Shown piece by piece: positions 34,514 to 43,834 of a stretch of 64,000 bases of DNA (its first letter is position 1; each line of letters starts with the position of its first letter). The stretch comes from Streptomyces sp. ML-6. Lineage in GTDB: Bacteria > Actinomycetota > Actinomycetes > Streptomycetales > Streptomycetaceae. Position numbers and translations under genes: made by a program. Below the pieces are notes generated by a model. That model ran no database searches. It worked only from the letters and a program-made list of their open reading frames with translations, and had not been told where the DNA came from. The stretch is from NCBI RefSeq assembly GCF_030116705.1, contig NZ_JAOTIK010000002.1, positions 930,001-994,000 of the forward strand, given 5' to 3'.

Positions 34514-35584
34514 GTGTTCAGTTTCAAGCCCCTGGGCCGCCGTACCGTCCGCACCGCCGCCGTCCGTACCGTCGTCGTCGGCGCCCTCGCCGTCGCGGCC
34601 TGCACCACCGTGATGGGCGGCAGCGCCACGGCCATCGTCAACGGGTCGGACTCCAGCGAGACCTATCCCTTCATGGCGGTCATCCCGGAGTCGGCGCCGT
34701 CGCAGGGGTTGATCGATGGGAACTGCGGGGCGTCGCTGATCGACCGGCAGTGGGTGCTGACGGCGGCCCACTGCCTCGCTGTCGAGGGCATCGAACTCGA
34801 CGGCATCGTGCGCGTCGGCGCCGACCACCGCAAGTCCGGCGGCACCGTCCGCAAGATCGACCGGTCCTTCGTCCACCCCGGCTACGTCAACGGTGACAAC
34901 AAGGCCGCCAACAAGAACGACATCGCGCTGATACGCCTGGACCGCCCAGTCACCCAGAAGCCCATCAGGATCGCCGACGAGCCGGGGCGGCCCGGCACAC
35001 CCACCCGGCTCCTGGGCTTCGGCACCACCAGCGACACCGAGCACACCTTCCCCGACCGGCTGCAGGAGCTGAACACCCGCAGGGGCGCCGAGTCCGAATG
35101 CGCGCCCGGCTACGCGGACCGCACGCGCCTGTGCACGATCACCACCAAGCCGAACTCCATGGCCTGCTTCGGCGACTCCGGCGGGCCGCAGATCAAGAAG
35201 GGCCGGGGCGGCCGCTGGGAGCTGATCGGCGTCACCTCAGGACCCGGCGCCCCGCAGGTGCCGTGCTCCGAGGGCCCCGGCCTCTACACCAGCGCACCCG
35301 CCTACGTGGAGTGGATCACCAGGACGATGAAGGCCAACGCCCCCGCCCACGCGCGCCCGGCCGCCGACCAGGGCTCCGGGCCCGCAACGAGCAGCACGGT
35401 CACGGTCGGCACGGCCGCGACCGGCACGGCAACGAACGGCGTGGCCGACAAGGGCTCCGCACTCGCCGAAACCGGCACCGGCGACCACACCGCGGAGATC
35501 GCCGGTGCGGCCGGTGCCCTGATCGTCGCAGGTGGCGGCACCGCCGCCGTCATGCACCGCCGCAAGGCCCGCGACGCGGCCTGA
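34514..35584 (+). CDS. Sortase-anchored trypsin-like serine protease (S1)
   Basis: 356 residues. A signal peptide (about 1-38) precedes [17 protein letters not shown], whose IVNG would be the mature N terminus after activation. The catalytic triad is His86 (LTAAHC), Asp136 (NDIALIRL) and Ser222 (CFGDSGGP). Cysteines fit three disulfides. A Thr/Ala/Gly linker of about 40 residues leads to LAETG at 317-321, then a hydrophobic helix and [10 protein letters not shown]. That is a class E sortase signal (LAXTG), so the protease should be bound to the cell wall. I chose the GTG at 34514 with AAAAGGA 8 bases upstream. Confidence 0.92.
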   Translation: MFSFKPLGRRTVRTAAVRTVVVGALAVAACTTVMGGSATAIVNGSDSSETYPFMAVIPESAPSQGLIDGNCGASLIDRQWVLTAAHCLAVEGIELDGIVRVGADHRKSGGTVRKIDRSFVHPGYVNGDNKAANKNDIALIRLDRPVTQKPIRIADEPGRPGTPTRLLGFGTTSDTEHTFPDRLQELNTRRGAESECAPGYADRTRLCTITTKPNSMACFGDSGGPQIKKGRGGRWELIGVTSGPGAPQVPCSEGPGLYTSAPAYVEWITRTMKANAPAHARPAADQGSGPATSSTVTVGTAATGTATNGVADKGSALAETGTGDHTAEIAGAAGALIVAGGGTAAVMHRRKARDAA

Positions 35585-35690
35585 GTCGAACCGGCCCCTC
35601 AAGGGCGTCGCCCGCCGCCTCGCGGACGTGGCGGCGCCCCCGGCACCACCCGCTGGAACAAGTCCCATGGCCGGTCCGGGACAAGACGCT

Positions 35691-36263
35691 CTAGGAACCC
35701 GTGTCTTTCCGGGGGCGATCGAGCACCAGGTCGGCGGCGTGGGCGAGCACTTGGGCCCGGGTGCGCTCGCCGTGGTCGGCGGCGAGGAAGTGGGCGCCGA
35801 TCGCCGCGCAGAAGGCGAGCAGGCTGCGGGCCTCGACCTCGTCGGGGTCGGAACAGAAGGTGCCGATCATCTCGCGCAGCAGGGCCATGCGCTGGTTGTC
35901 GACGCGCCGCAGGCGCTCGGCGACCGACTCGTCGTGCCGGGACCAGGCGCGGATCGCCAGGTCGATGGGGAGCAGGCGGTCGTCGGAGAAGGTCAGCATG
36001 CCCGCGCGGTGGATCCTGGTCCTCGGGTCGCCGCCCTCGCGCTCGACGCGGGCGATCACCTCGTCGGTGCTCTCCCGCTCCCAGGCGTCCAGCATCGCCT
36101 CCAGCAGCGCGTCGCGGTCGGTGAAGTGCCCGTAGAAACCACCCTTGGTGACACCGAGCCGCTTCGCCAGCACTTCGACGCGCACCGCGTCCGGCCCGGC
36201 GGCGGCCAGTACGGCCAGGCCCTCCTCGACCCATCTGTCACGTGGCGTACGCGTCGCGCCCAC
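35691..36263 (-). CDS. TetR family regulator
   Basis: 190 residues. The helix-turn-helix is at about 10-50 (WVEEGLAVLAAAGPDAVR, VLAKRLGVTKGGFYGHFTDRDALLEAML). The C-terminal domain has RSLLAFCAAIGAHFLAADHG. GAGGTGAGG lies 7 bases before the chosen GTG at 36263; a GTG at 36275 is also possible. It is divergent from a three-gene operon of DUF2867, DUF2867 and an acyltransferase, with two strong dyads between, and most likely represses it. Confidence 0.9.
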   Translation of the reverse strand: MGATRTPRDRWVEEGLAVLAAAGPDAVRVEVLAKRLGVTKGGFYGHFTDRDALLEAMLDAWERESTDEVIARVEREGGDPRTRIHRAGMLTFSDDRLLPIDLAIRAWSRHDESVAERLRRVDNQRMALLREMIGTFCSDPDEVEARSLLAFCAAIGAHFLAADHGERTRAQVLAHAADLVLDRPRKDTGS

Positions 36264-36287
36264 GATGTGCCTCACCTCACCTCGTCG

Positions 36288-36342
36288 CCAGGTATACGGC
36301 ACCGTATACCTGGGTTACCGTTCTTCTATACGCTACCGTATA
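36288..36342. promoter_or_regulatory. Two TetR operators before the DUF2867 operon
   Basis: O1 (36288-36313) has perfect 12-bp arms, CCAGGTATACGG and its complement, around CA. O2 (36327-36342) is TATACG-CTAC-CGTATA. They share the TATACGG core and lie in the divergent gap. Confidence 0.75.
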
Positions 36343-36360
36343 TACGAGCGGAGACGTGAT

Positions 36361-37032
36361 GTGTCAGCAAGCTTCGGCAAGCGTGAACGCAAGTCCCGGC
36401 GCGGAGTCCGGGCCGCTCGCCCCGTGTGCGGGCTCCGCCCGGCGGCTCTCGTGAAACCCGACGGCCCGAGGGGGCGGATGCCCGTGGCCGTGGTCGACGC
36501 GGCCGTGGGGGTGCACGCCCTTCCCGAGTCCTTCCGCGCCCTCGGCTCGTTGCCGGCCATCGACTACGCCGATCGCTTCACCCTCGCGACGGACGCCTCG
36601 GCGACCCCGGAGCAGTGGGCCAGGGCCATGTTCGGCGACGTCCCCGGCTTCGCCCAACAAGTGATCTGGCGAGGCCTGTTGGGGCTTCGGCTCAGCCGGG
36701 GTCGCTCGCCGGACACCGTGGCGGGCTGGCGCGTCACCGGGCGTGGCGAGGACTGGATCCGGCTCGAGGCCGCCTCCTGGTTCCTGTCCGGCAACCTCGT
36801 CGTGCGGGCGGCCGGCGGAAAGGTGTCGTTGGGGACCTTCCTGCACTACGCCAGGCGCCCGGGCCACAGGGTGTGGCCCCCGTTGTCCGCCGTCCACCGC
36901 CGACTGGCCCCCGGCCTGCTCCGTGACGCGGCGGCGGCGATCGAGGGCCGCACCCGACCCGACAAGGACCGCACCCGACCCGACCGGAACCGCGTCCGCG
37001 CTCCGGAATCCCGGAAGGGGCGAACCCGGTGA
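36361..37032 (+). CDS. DUF2867-like protein
   Basis: 223 residues from the GTG at 36361 (CGGAGA 8 bases upstream); a start at 36450 (GTGAAACCC) would also be possible. The core is ALPESFRALGSLPAIDYADRF, FGDVPGFAQQVIWRGLLGLRL, WIRLEAASWFLSGNLVVRA and LGTFLHYARRPGHRVWPPLS. It resembles the DUF2867 fold, an SRPBCC-like beta barrel. The C terminus has a repeated RTRPDKDRTRPDRN tail. Its stop overlaps the next start, so they are coupled. Function unknown. Confidence 0.72.
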   Translation: MSASFGKRERKSRRGVRAARPVCGLRPAALVKPDGPRGRMPVAVVDAAVGVHALPESFRALGSLPAIDYADRFTLATDASATPEQWARAMFGDVPGFAQQVIWRGLLGLRLSRGRSPDTVAGWRVTGRGEDWIRLEAASWFLSGNLVVRAAGGKVSLGTFLHYARRPGHRVWPPLSAVHRRLAPGLLRDAAAAIEGRTRPDKDRTRPDRNRVRAPESRKGRTR

Positions 37033-37679
37033 ACGGCCGACGAGCCGTTCCCCGGAGCCGCCACGTCGAGCCCGATCCGGCGGACACCATCGGCATGCTC
37101 GGTGGTTGCGACCACATCGACGCCGTGGCCATCGACGTCCCGCAGGGCACGAGCGCGCGCGACTTCGTCCAGGCGATGCTGGGCACGCCTCCCGCGTCGA
37201 CGACCCGTCTTCTGAGGCTGCGGGACGCGCTGGTGAAACCCTTCGGGCTCAAGGGCACAGACCGGAGCGAGGAGACCCGGATCGAGGAGGGCCGCAGGGC
37301 GGGGCCGCTCCGCCTGTACCGGGTCGGGGAGGACGCGGTCGTCGCGGGCAAGGACGACAAGCACCTCAGCTACCGGTCGACCTTCAAGGTCCGCCCCGGT
37401 CCGCACGGCTGGGAGGGCGTCACCACCACGGTCGTGCGCTACCACAAGTACGCCGGACGGGCCTACTTCGCCGTGATCAAGCCCTTCCACGTTCTCATCC
37501 TGTACAGCCTCGCCCGGCACGGCGCGGCGGTGCTGGCCGGTGCGAGAACCATTTCGCGGGAGCCGGGAGCAGGGCCGGACCCTCGAACCGAGGACCCCGC
37601 CAAGGGCTCGAACAGATGGTCTCCTACGGAAAATAGGTACGACTACTCACGTCCTGACCGGCCCCCGCCCCGACGATGA
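37029..37679 (+). CDS. DUF2867 family protein
   Basis: 216 residues. DUF2867 motifs are clear: DHIDAVAIDVPQGTSARDFVQ, LLRLRDALVKPFGLKG, DKHLSYRSTFKV and VVRYHKYAGRAYFAVIKPFH. The family is often near lipid or quinone genes, but no activity is known to me. It starts at a GTG overlapping the previous stop, and its own stop overlaps the acyltransferase ATG, so all three genes are translationally coupled. The last 40 residues are low complexity. Confidence 0.88.
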   Translation: MNGRRAVPRSRHVEPDPADTIGMLGGCDHIDAVAIDVPQGTSARDFVQAMLGTPPASTTRLLRLRDALVKPFGLKGTDRSEETRIEEGRRAGPLRLYRVGEDAVVAGKDDKHLSYRSTFKVRPGPHGWEGVTTTVVRYHKYAGRAYFAVIKPFHVLILYSLARHGAAVLAGARTISREPGAGPDPRTEDPAKGSNRWSPTENRYDYSRPDRPPPRR

Positions 37680-38389
37680 AGATCGACACCGTCGAGACGG
37701 GGAGACCGTTCATGCTCAGCCGCATCGCCGACATCCTGGTGCCCGCCGTCGGCCGCCTGTCGGTGACCACCGACCCCGGCGTCGAACTCGCGCCCGGCAG
37801 CATCGTCGCCGCGAACCACACGTCCCTGGCCGACCCCGCGATCGTGGTCGCCGCCCTGCGCCGCCTCGGCGCCGAGCCGGTCATCATGGCGGCGGCGGGG
37901 CTGTGGCGCGTCCCGGTGCTCGGCCGGGCGCTCGTCCGCGAAGGACACATCCCCGTCTTCCGCGGGGACCGGCGTGCCGCGGCGGCGCTGGACACCGCGG
38001 CGGAAGCCCTGGAGCGGGGGCGCCTGGTCCTCATCTACGCCGAAGGGGGCCTGCCCCGCCGCAAGGACGCCGCGGAAGAGGAGCCCGGCACCTTCCGCAG
38101 CGGCCTGGCCCGGCTCGCCGAGCGCACCGGCGCCCCCGTCATACCCGTGGGCCAGGCCGGAGCCCGCCGGATCACCTCGGGCAACCCCGTCAAACAGCTC
38201 GCCGGCCTGGTCACCGCACCCCTGCGCCGACCGGACCTCCATGTGCACGTGGGCGCGCCGCTGGAACTGACCGGCACCCGCGTCGACCGGACGGCGCGGG
38301 CCCGCACCGCGGTGACCACCGCGTGGCGAACGGCGGCCACCCACCTGCGCGAGCCCGCCGCACTCCTGCACACGACATCGGCTTCCTGA
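37676..38389 (+). CDS. PlsC-type 1-acyl-glycerophosphate acyltransferase
   Basis: 237 residues. The acyltransferase motif NHTSLAD (Asn47, His48, Asp53) provides the His-x4-Asp catalytic pair. HIPVFRGDRRAA near 110 and YAEGGLPRRKD near 128 match motifs II and III, and VIPVGQAGARRI motif IV. It should transfer an acyl chain to a lysophospholipid or similar alcohol at the membrane. Last gene of the TetR-controlled operon, starting at ATGA over the previous stop. The DUF2867 partners suggest a lipid-linked role for the operon. Confidence 0.9.
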   Translation: MKIDTVETGRPFMLSRIADILVPAVGRLSVTTDPGVELAPGSIVAANHTSLADPAIVVAALRRLGAEPVIMAAAGLWRVPVLGRALVREGHIPVFRGDRRAAAALDTAAEALERGRLVLIYAEGGLPRRKDAAEEEPGTFRSGLARLAERTGAPVIPVGQAGARRITSGNPVKQLAGLVTAPLRRPDLHVHVGAPLELTGTRVDRTARARTAVTTAWRTAATHLREPAALLHTTSAS

Positions 38390-38496
38390 GACGGACCCGA
38401 ACTCCGCGTACGACGCCCGATCATGGGGGCGGGGATATCATCCGGCATCCGTGTGCACGGCGGACAGCGCCTGCAGCCGACGGAAGCGGGGGCGTC

Positions 38497-39063
38497 ATGG
38501 ACGACATGTGGACCGGGGAGAAGGTACGTCTGCGGGGTGTCGAGCCGGAGGACTGGGAAGGTTTCCGGGACCTGGCCCGGTACACCGTGGACGTCCGCGC
38601 CGCCGACCTGATCGATCCTCCCCGCTCCGAGGAGAGCTTCCGTGCCTGGACCGCCGAGCGCGCCGGACGTCCACCGGGCGGGGAGGCGTTCCGGCTGGTC
38701 GTCGAGGGGCTGGCCGACCGGGCCTTCGCGGGATCCGTGACCGTCGGCGCGTTCGACAGCCGGGCGGGAAGGTTCAGGACGGGCATCGGGATCACCCGCG
38801 AAAACCGCCGCAAGGGTTACGCGGCCGAGGCCACCGAACTGCTCCTCACCTACATGTTCGCCGAACAACGCTGCAACAAGTGCGAAGTGGAGATCCACGC
38901 CTTCAACGACGCTTCCCTCGCCCTTTACCGGGCTCTGGGCTTCGTCGAGGAAGGACGGCTTCGCCAGCACGAGTTCTTCGCCGGCGGCTACCACGACGTG
39001 GTGCTGATGGGCATCACCGCGTCCGAGTACTGGGCCACCCACCGCCCTCCGTCGGTGCGGTGA
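38497..39063 (+). CDS. GNAT N-acetyltransferase (RimJ/RimL type)
   Basis: 188 residues. Starts KVRLRGVEPEDWEGF, a typical RimJ/RimL opening, with the acetyl-CoA loop ENRRKGYAAEATELLLTYMF near 110 and NDASLALYRALGFVEEGRLRQHEFFAGGYHDVVLMG near the end. Such enzymes acetylate protein N termini, small amines or antibiotics; the substrate is not readable. The ATG at 38497 has only a G-rich stretch upstream. Probably a single-gene unit. Confidence 0.9.
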   Translation: MDDMWTGEKVRLRGVEPEDWEGFRDLARYTVDVRAADLIDPPRSEESFRAWTAERAGRPPGGEAFRLVVEGLADRAFAGSVTVGAFDSRAGRFRTGIGITRENRRKGYAAEATELLLTYMFAEQRCNKCEVEIHAFNDASLALYRALGFVEEGRLRQHEFFAGGYHDVVLMGITASEYWATHRPPSVR

Positions 39064-39189
39064 GCCCACCGAGGCCCCGCGTCACAGTTCGCCGCCCGGG
39101 ACCGGGCCCACCCGCCCCGATCCCCGGGCGTCATGACAGGGGCGGCCGTGCGGCGCACCCCCCGCGGCCCGGGGCCGGGCGGTGAAGGG

Positions 39190-41079
39190 TCAGGCAGGCG
39201 TCGCCGCGGCGACAGCCCGCCGCGGCGCGGACCCGGTACCGTCCCAGGACGGCACCGGCTGCTCGTCGAACCCCTCGGGACGGGCGATGGGATGGTCGAG
39301 GAGGACGTCCTCGACGACGGCGAACGCGGCCACGAGCGTTTCGGCGTGCGGCACGAGAGCCGCGACGACGCCTTCGGAAGCGTCCTGCAACTCCCGCACC
39401 TGCCCGCCGGTCAGGTGCCCGTCGGCGAGCAGATCACCACTGTGTGCCATGACCTGGCGCAACGCGAACAACCGGTAAAGCAGGACCAGTTGCTGTCGAG
39501 CCTCGTCGTCGGTGGCTTCCGCCGCCGCGTCCAGGAGGGCCTGGCCCGCCTGGCGCACCGCATGGGCGTCGACCAGCTTCAGGGCCGAATTGACGGTGTT
39601 GTTCCACCGGTTGAGCGGATCTCCCGGAGGTCCGCTGCGCAGGCGCCTGCGCGCCCGCTGGTGCCAGATGCGTTCGATGTCGCCCAGCAGGTCCTGCAGG
39701 AACGTGGTGTCGGCGAGGTCCCGGGTCGCGGGGTCCAGGTCGCAGGGCTGCTTCGGGGTGAAGTGCCCCAGGAGCATCTCGCCGGCCGCCTTCACCCAGA
39801 TCACCAGGTTGTCGCCCTCCGCGGTGATCGTCCCCTCGTTGGCGGCGAGCTGACCCGCGATGCCGTTGGCGAGGAAGAGCCCCTGAGCGCCGCACCGTTC
39901 CCGGCACTCGGTCATGACCTCCCGCGCCTGCCAGGTGATCCAGCCCTTCGCGATGGCCGTGAACCGCTCGCTGTCCTCCTGCTCCGACTCCTGCCCCTGC
40001 TCCGTCGCCTCGACCCAACGCCGGACCGCGGCCCGGTGCAGCAGCGTCGCCGCATAGGTGCTGGCGACGGACTCGAGGAGCGGGGTGTGATGACTCCGGT
40101 GGGCGAACAGCGGAACGCTGCCACCGGTCGTCACCCCGGCCGTCCGCCGGTTGAGGGCGTGCCGGACCGCCACGGCGACCGCATGCCGGGTGACCCCGAG
40201 GCTGTAGCCGCTCATGCACAGTTTGCCGACCGTCACGCGGCCGATGGACTTCAGGAAGCGCTTGCGGGGGCTGCCGATCGAGCTCACGAAGGCGCCCTCC
40301 GGAGTGAGGCGCCCGTACTCCGACTCCAGGAGCGCCTCGCGCGGCAGCCGCACGTGGTCGAACGACGTGATGCAGTGGTCGACCGGCGCCGTGGCCGTCT
40401 GCGGCAGCCTGCGTATCTCCACGCCGGGCAACGTGCGCCCGTCCTCGTCGCTGAGCGGGGTCAGGAACAGGAAGACGCCCCGGTCCCTGCCGTCGACGAT
40501 CAGCCGGGCGGCGACCACGGCGGACTTGGCGCCGCCCGTGGAACTGGTGTTCGGCATGAACTTCCGCGCGTCCGCGTGGGGAGTGTGCAGTACGAATTCC
40601 CCGGCGGCGTGGTCGTACGTGGCGGTGGTCTCCAACTGCGAGGCGCTGTTGCCGTGTCCGGCCTCCGTGCACAGGAACGTTCCCGTCCGCCGCAGTTCGG
40701 CGAACTCCCGCAGGTCGTGGCCGGGCTGCCCGGAGGAGTGGTCGAAGAAGCTTCCGAGGAACAGGTTGTAGTGGATGCTCGCCACCGTCCCCAGCCCCGG
40801 ATCCACGGGGCCCACCCATTCATGGAGCGCCGTCAGCCGCTGCACGTCACCGGCGAAGTCGACAGGACTCTCGAGCGCGGCATTGACTAATCCCAACCGC
40901 TCGTACGACAGAGCGGAACGCTCCTCGGGCGACAGTCCTTCCCGGAAACGGAACGGCTCCGTGCCGAACAGTTTGCGCCACGGCTCGTGATGCTGCTCCA
41001 TTTGTTCGCCGAACAGCACCCGGGTGAGCGCTGCCGTCGTCGTGATGGCACGGCCGGAAGAGGGGCTAGAGATGATCAT
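39190..41079 (-). CDS. Acyl-CoA oxidase family protein
   Basis: 629 residues, the length of acyl-CoA oxidases rather than dehydrogenases. TGTFLCTEAGHGNSASQLET near 130-150 is the flavin-binding stretch (CxTExGHGS). PNTSSTGGAKSAVVAARL follows, and MTECRERCGAQGLFLANGIAG with TAEGDNLVIWVKAAGEMLL near 420-450 includes the catalytic-base region. The enzyme should oxidise an acyl-CoA to the enoyl form with FAD and oxygen. No beta-oxidation partner is adjacent. The ATG at 41079 lacks an obvious ribosome binding site, so the start may be further in. Confidence 0.87.
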   Translation of the reverse strand: MIISSPSSGRAITTTAALTRVLFGEQMEQHHEPWRKLFGTEPFRFREGLSPEERSALSYERLGLVNAALESPVDFAGDVQRLTALHEWVGPVDPGLGTVASIHYNLFLGSFFDHSSGQPGHDLREFAELRRTGTFLCTEAGHGNSASQLETTATYDHAAGEFVLHTPHADARKFMPNTSSTGGAKSAVVAARLIVDGRDRGVFLFLTPLSDEDGRTLPGVEIRRLPQTATAPVDHCITSFDHVRLPREALLESEYGRLTPEGAFVSSIGSPRKRFLKSIGRVTVGKLCMSGYSLGVTRHAVAVAVRHALNRRTAGVTTGGSVPLFAHRSHHTPLLESVASTYAATLLHRAAVRRWVEATEQGQESEQEDSERFTAIAKGWITWQAREVMTECRERCGAQGLFLANGIAGQLAANEGTITAEGDNLVIWVKAAGEMLLGHFTPKQPCDLDPATRDLADTTFLQDLLGDIERIWHQRARRRLRSGPPGDPLNRWNNTVNSALKLVDAHAVRQAGQALLDAAAEATDDEARQQLVLLYRLFALRQVMAHSGDLLADGHLTGGQVRELQDASEGVVAALVPHAETLVAAFAVVEDVLLDHPIARPEGFDEQPVPSWDGTGSAPRRAVAAATPA

Positions 41080-41535
41080 GGTTGGGAACGGTAGCCCATG
41101 GAATTGACCGCTCCAGAGTGATGATCAACACGATTGAGAGTGCCTCGATCACGGTATGTGCTCACTTCTGATCGCCCGTAACCCTGTTCTGGACGATCTT
41201 TTGGATCGAGTGGCACCGCCCGGGCGCCACTCTCTCGCGGCGGGAAGCGGAGGGGGAGGACCCGTACCGGTCGACCGGTCTTCCGGAACACGGTGAAAGC
41301 CCGGCCCGGACGAGCGGCGAACGGGGACGGGAACGGTGAACGGCTGTCAGGAAGACCCCGGGACCGTGGCCGTCACAACGGCGGGACCACGCGTACGGCA
41401 TCTGTGCGACCCCGGTCCCGGCGCGGCCTGGCAGCTTCCGGTCACACCACTTCTTGACTGGACATTGACAATGGTTTGGTGGACTCGCGAGGCTGCGCCC
41501 CTGACCATGTCGCCGTCCGAACAGAGGCCCCCCAC
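41080..41535. other. Intergenic gap upstream of the M15 peptidase
   Basis: About 455 bases between divergent genes with no supported coding frame. Near 41454-41475, TTGACTGGACATTGACAATG contains two TTGAC motifs and may hold the -35 of the peptidase promoter; I could not place a -10. Confidence 0.4.
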
Positions 41536-42348
41536 ATGACATCGCGTTCATCCCTGCTGCTCGCGTCGGCCCTGGCCGCTGTCAGCCTGCTGTTCACCGC
41601 ACCCGCACCCGCGTCCGCGAGCCCCGCGTTCGAGAGCCCCGCGCCCTCCCTCGCGCCCGCCCCCTTCCTCGCGCCCGCCTCGGCCTCCGCCGGCCTCGCA
41701 CCCGCCAACGCCTGCTTCACCTGGAACAGGTCCCTCGGTGAGGGGACCTCCGGCGAGGACGTACGACAGCTCCAGATCCGGGTCGCCGGCTACCCCGGAT
41801 TCGGCGGCGAACTGGCCATCGACGGCGAGTTCGGCCCGGCCACGAGAGCCGCGGTGCAGCGCTTCCAGGCGGCGTACGGCCTGGAGGCCGACGGCATCGC
41901 GGGCCCGCTCACCTTCGGCAAGCTCTACGAACTCCAGAAGGGCGACTGCTCCCCGGCCAACTTCGACTGGTCGGAACTCAACCAGTGCGGTACCGACTGG
42001 TCGGGCGGCCAGGTCGATGCCGGCACCGTCCGGGCCAACGTCCTGGTCACCATGTGGAAGCTCCAGGCCCTGCGGCACGCGATGGGCGACCGGCCCATCG
42101 GCATCAACGACGGCTTCCGCGACCACGCCTGCAACGACGCCGTCGGCGGCGCCCCCGACAGCCTCCACATGTACGGCCTCGCCGCCGACATGAGTGCCGG
42201 CTCCCAGGGCTTCTGCGCCCTGGCCCTCGAGGCCCGCGAACACGGCTTCACCCAGATCCTGGGCCCCGGCTACCCGGACCACGACGACCACGTCCACGTC
42301 GCGGGCGGCACCGGCCGGCACTGGTCCGCCCCCGACTGCGGCATCTGA
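41536..42348 (+). CDS. Secreted D-Ala-D-Ala carboxypeptidase (M15) with peptidoglycan-binding domain
   Basis: 270 residues. Signal peptide to about 28, a Pro/Ala spacer, then a peptidoglycan-binding domain at 65-130 (EGTSGEDVRQLQIRVAGYPG, FGPATRAAVQRFQAAYGLEADG). The C-terminal M15A domain has the zinc ligands in DSLHMYGLAADMS (His and Asp) and DHDDHVHVAGGTG (His). It should cleave peptide stems of the cell wall outside the membrane. ATG at 41536. It precedes another secreted murein hydrolase in the same direction, 177 bases downstream. Confidence 0.9.
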   Translation: MTSRSSLLLASALAAVSLLFTAPAPASASPAFESPAPSLAPAPFLAPASASAGLAPANACFTWNRSLGEGTSGEDVRQLQIRVAGYPGFGGELAIDGEFGPATRAAVQRFQAAYGLEADGIAGPLTFGKLYELQKGDCSPANFDWSELNQCGTDWSGGQVDAGTVRANVLVTMWKLQALRHAMGDRPIGINDGFRDHACNDAVGGAPDSLHMYGLAADMSAGSQGFCALALEAREHGFTQILGPGYPDHDDHVHVAGGTGRHWSAPDCGI

Positions 42349-42525
42349 CCCCGGCCCACCCCACCCCGCGCCGACCCCGAAGCCCCACCGCGCGACGGAA
42401 ACACAACGGGCGGGCCGGGCCGTACGCCGAGAAGAGCCACCACGGCGCCGCAGCCCGCGTTCCCCCGCACGCTCGCCACCCCCGGCCCCGGCATACCCTC
42501 CCCCGCACAGAAAGGGACACCACCC

Positions 42526-43629
42526 GTGCTCTCCAGAACCGCCGTGAGAACCGCCCTCGCCGCCCTCGCCGTCACCGGGCTGCTCGTCGCCGCCCCCTCG
42601 GCGACGGCGACCTCCCGGGACTCGTCCGCGACGCCGTCCGCGACCCCGGCGACCACCGCCCAGTCGCCGTCCGCCGGGGTCACCGTGAAGATGCCGTCCG
42701 CGGTCGCCGACCGCCTCGGCACCGGCCGCCGGGCCCTGGTGGACGCCGTCTCCGCCGACGTCCTCTCCCGGTCCCACGACGCCAAGGGCCTCACCCCGAA
42801 GGCAGCCGTCGACAAGCTCGCCGACGAGGGCCGCAAGGTGGTCGTCGACGTCCGCACCGTCTCGCGCGACTGGGCCCGGGGCGTCGCCTACGTCGAGGCG
42901 CCGCGCACCCGGCACGGCGAGCCGGAGGGCTGGCTCTACATCGCCCACCGCAAGGACGGGCGGTGGGTCTCCGGCCTTGAGGGCGACCGCGAATTCGCCG
43001 ACCACGTGGCGAAGTCCCCCCTGGTCGGCACAGCGGAACGGCAGACCATGACGGCATACGCGCAGCGCAGGGCGACGCCGCAGGAGCAGAGGCCGTCGGT
43101 GGGGACCCTGGCCAACACCAACGGGCTGCTGCTGCCCTGGATGCCCGACTACTACATGACCCTGACCGGCGGCGCGCACTCCCACACCGGCTCGACCGGC
43201 TACTGGAGCAGCCTCGACTTCGCCGGTGGCAACGCCAGTGGCCGGGTCCGCTCGTCCCGCGAGGGAACGGCGACCTCGATGTGCGGCGCCGGGGGCGGCT
43301 GGACCAGGGTGATCCACCCGGGCGGTTTCTCGACGGACTACTACCACATGTGGAACACCACCTACTACAACGGGACGTCGATCGCCCGCAGTGCCCTGCT
43401 CGGCAACATCGGCACCGACACCTGCGCCGGCGGTTCCGCGACCGGAGCCCACGTGCACTGGAGCCTGCGCACGTACGACGCCAACTACAACGGCCAGTAC
43501 ACCTGGCTGAACGGCCGCACCATCGGCGGCTGGGCCTGGTGGAACGGTTCCAGCCAGTACACCGGCTGCGCCACCCGCCTCGGCGTCACCGCCTGCCCCG
43601 GCACGGCGATCTACAACCGCGTCAGCTGA
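42526..43629 (+). CDS. Secreted M23 metallopeptidase (beta-lytic/LasA type)
   Basis: 367 residues. Signal peptide to about 28, a propeptide to about 190, then the M23 domain: GGAHSHTGSTGYWSSLDFAG with the first zinc His and Asp, TDYYHMWN and GAHVHWSLR with the HxH motif. The order and spacing fit the beta-lytic endopeptidase/LasA subgroup, which cuts glycine-containing peptide bridges. GTG at 42526 with AAAGGG 9 bases upstream. It is followed by a strong hairpin terminator. With the M15 gene it forms a pair of wall-active enzymes. Confidence 0.92.
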   Translation: MLSRTAVRTALAALAVTGLLVAAPSATATSRDSSATPSATPATTAQSPSAGVTVKMPSAVADRLGTGRRALVDAVSADVLSRSHDAKGLTPKAAVDKLADEGRKVVVDVRTVSRDWARGVAYVEAPRTRHGEPEGWLYIAHRKDGRWVSGLEGDREFADHVAKSPLVGTAERQTMTAYAQRRATPQEQRPSVGTLANTNGLLLPWMPDYYMTLTGGAHSHTGSTGYWSSLDFAGGNASGRVRSSREGTATSMCGAGGGWTRVIHPGGFSTDYYHMWNTTYYNGTSIARSALLGNIGTDTCAGGSATGAHVHWSLRTYDANYNGQYTWLNGRTIGGWAWWNGSSQYTGCATRLGVTACPGTAIYNRVS

Positions 43630-43651
43630 CACCGCCCCCGTCCCCGCCCCT

Positions 43652-43691
43652 GCGCCTTCGCACCCGGTCCCACCCCCGGGTGCGAAGGCGC
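43652..43691. terminator. 16-bp stem terminator between convergent genes
   Basis: GCGCCTTCGCACCCGG and its perfect complement (43676-43691) flank an 8-base C-rich loop, 22 bases after the M23 stop. The hairpin could also serve the convergent sulfate permease gene. Confidence 0.88.
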
Positions 43692-43834
43692 GCGGCCACC
43701 GCACCGGCGGGCCCGCACGGCCGCCACGGCGCCGGAAACCTCGACCAACTGGTGCGGGACGTACGGAACATGCGGGATTTACAGGATGTACGGAACGTGC
43801 GGGGCGGGGTTCCCGGGGCGGTCCGTGCGGTCGG

